This document shows positions 63,343 to 64,000 of a stretch of 64,000 bases of DNA, one piece after another; position 1 is the stretch's first letter, and each line of letters opens with the position of its first letter. Under the pieces are notes generated by a model. That model made no database searches. It saw only the letters and a program-made list of their open reading frames with translations, and had not been told where the DNA came from. This DNA comes from Candidatus Gastranaerophilales bacterium (GTDB lineage: Bacteria; Cyanobacteriota; Vampirovibrionia; Gastranaerophilales; Gastranaerophilaceae), in NCBI GenBank assembly GCA_944325825.1, contig CALVBP010000005.1, positions 24,450-88,449 of the forward strand. The letters run 5' to 3'. The position numbers were made by a program, and so were the translations under genes.

Positions 63343-63846
63343 ATGAAAATATTATCCGTTAATCCGAGTCCGGTTGAGCCGAAGACTCAATTAAGTACGT
63401 GTTTTAGAGGTCTGTGGGGGAAACCTGAAAATTCAAGTGTCGGAAATGATTATGTATATGTTTCTTCTTCAACAAAAAATTATTTTCCTTTTAAAGATGA
63501 AAATATAAAAAATCCGGAAGAACTTAGTAAAGTGCGTGAAAAATGGTCAGTAGCAGGGGCTATAATGTGGGATTTTGACAAAACAGCTATCCATCAGCCT
63601 TTAAGTTTTACTGAAAAAGAATACCAAGCATATAAAGAAATGGGAAAAGGCTTTGAACTTTCTGAAACAGCTAAATCCATTGAAAAAGAACTAATTTCAA
63701 AAGGTCTGATTGATTATTTGAATCCTGATAGTTTATCACGGTATATGGCTAAGATGACAGAGTTAAGAAAACAAAACAGTTTAAAATTCAAACTGGGAGA
63801 ACTTTTTAAGAATTTTAAAGCAGGTCTCAAACAGGTTAAATGGTAA
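63343..63846 (+). CDS. Hypothetical protein with N-terminal FRG motif
   Basis: The protein is 167 residues from the ATG at 63343 with AAAAGGAG upstream. The leader MKILSVNPSPVEPKTQLSTC is followed by FRGLWG (Phe21), the shared motif. The middle contains IMWDFDKTAIHQPL near 82-95, which looks like a HAD motif I, but no other HAD motif follows. The rest is helical and charged. It may be co-expressed with gdx (60 nt gap), although no function links them. Confidence 0.7.
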   Translation: MKILSVNPSPVEPKTQLSTCFRGLWGKPENSSVGNDYVYVSSSTKNYFPFKDENIKNPEELSKVREKWSVAGAIMWDFDKTAIHQPLSFTEKEYQAYKEMGKGFELSETAKSIEKELISKGLIDYLNPDSLSRYMAKMTELRKQNSLKFKLGELFKNFKAGLKQVKW

Positions 63847-63926
63847 AATTTGTACAATAAAAAAGAAGTACAATGTTTGACTATTTCCGACTATTCAAAC
63901 TCGTTCAATAAACTGATTATCATATT

Positions 63927-63960
63927 AAAAGCCCGAAACCTTTATGGCTCGGGCTTTTTA
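63927..63960. terminator. Bidirectional hairpin terminator
   Basis: AAAAGCCCGA (63927) pairs with TCGGGCTTTT (63949), T run on the right and A run on the left. It sits directly beside the tRNA-like end. Confidence 0.75.
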
Positions 63961-63962
63961 AA

Positions 63963-64000
63963 TGGAGGAGGAGGTGGGATTCGAACAAATATTTCTGCTA
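63963..64000 (-). other. tRNA 3'-end fragment (tRNA-Ser-like), possible attachment site
   Basis: On the minus strand the sequence gives GTTCGAATCCCACC, CTCCTCC and CCA, the T loop, 3' T stem and acceptor end of a Ser-type tRNA. The 5' T-stem strand, expected as GTGGG, is instead TATTTG and does not pair, so this is not a normal tRNA as far as visible. Such 3' pieces are typical of integrase attachment sites. The window edge hides the rest. Confidence 0.5.

Noticed and set aside
63963..64000. Intact tRNA-Ser gene
   Set aside because: The visible T stem cannot pair on its 5' side, so only a 3' fragment is supported.

Overview
The window is an AT-rich chromosomal segment of a Gram-negative-type, flagellated bacterium. 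The best fit is a gut-type Melainabacteria / Candidatus Gastranaerophilales genome, a non-photosynthetic sister lineage of Cyanobacteria. This rests on a yggS-sepF cell-division pair, a cyanobacterial-style GlgC, a four-repeat S1 protein, flagellar genes without chemotaxis genes nearby, and many lineage-type hypothetical proteins. No rRNA gene, complete tRNA gene, CRISPR array or transposase gene was found, so the assignment is inference.

Layout. 1-8.2 kb: the end of a membrane AAA+ ATPase, a flagellin-like hypothetical protein, aspS, pgeF and a tandem pair of paralogous multi-pass membrane proteins. 8.5-17.1 kb: housekeeping genes (surE, a sugar aminotransferase, a UbiA prenyltransferase, pheT, an HD-GYP-like gene, an HdeD-like gene, sepF, yggS). 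17.4-26.2 kb: two flagellar hook blocks back to back. The minus-strand block is fliJ-fliK-flgD-flgE and the plus-strand block is a second fliJ, a second fliK-like gene and an flgF/G-like rod gene; hypothetical membrane and HEAT-like genes lie between them. 26.2-26.7 kb: a repeat-rich non-coding stretch. 27-36.8 kb: a secreted GH13 enzyme, then the condensin genes smc, scpA and scpB, interrupted by two tandem ORF6N genes and followed by a zinc metallopeptidase/TPR gene. 36.8-43.8 kb: accessory genes (WCT/repeat protein, pentapeptide repeats, HAD phosphatase with a possible frameshifted membrane tail, protein-kinase-like protein) around rpmI-rplT. 43.8-50.2 kb: a GNAT-like gene with a leaderless-type promoter, glgC, a glycine-zipper protein, a candidate structured RNA, a degenerate diguanylate cyclase, and TonB-like and SH3-like exported proteins. 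50.3-60.9 kb: clpC, rbfA, truB and rpsA facing a four-gene operon of AsmA-like, radical SAM, hypothetical and maf genes, then a WG-repeat protein. 60.9-64 kb: a Clostridium-type secondary alcohol dehydrogenase, a frameshifted nitroreductase, a guanidine-I riboswitch driving an SMR guanidinium exporter, a last motif-bearing protein, and a tRNA 3'-end fragment at the right edge.

The most unusual signal is a short N-terminal motif, an aromatic Phe followed by K/R/Q/T and a small residue (F-[KRQT]-[AGS]), sitting 11 to 42 residues from the start of ten otherwise unrelated proteins, after a polar N/Q/S/T-rich leader. The carriers include an AAA+ ATPase, membrane proteins, a pentapeptide protein, a HAD phosphatase, a kinase-like protein and several unknowns. 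It looks like a shared targeting or export tag. The nearby duplicated fliJ/fliK export genes make a flagellar-type secretion role one testable idea. Other points of interest are the G6 frameshift between the HAD gene and a membrane tail, the mosaic ORF6N pair, the unassigned RNA upstream of the diguanylate cyclase, and a palindrome filling the glgC promoter spacer.
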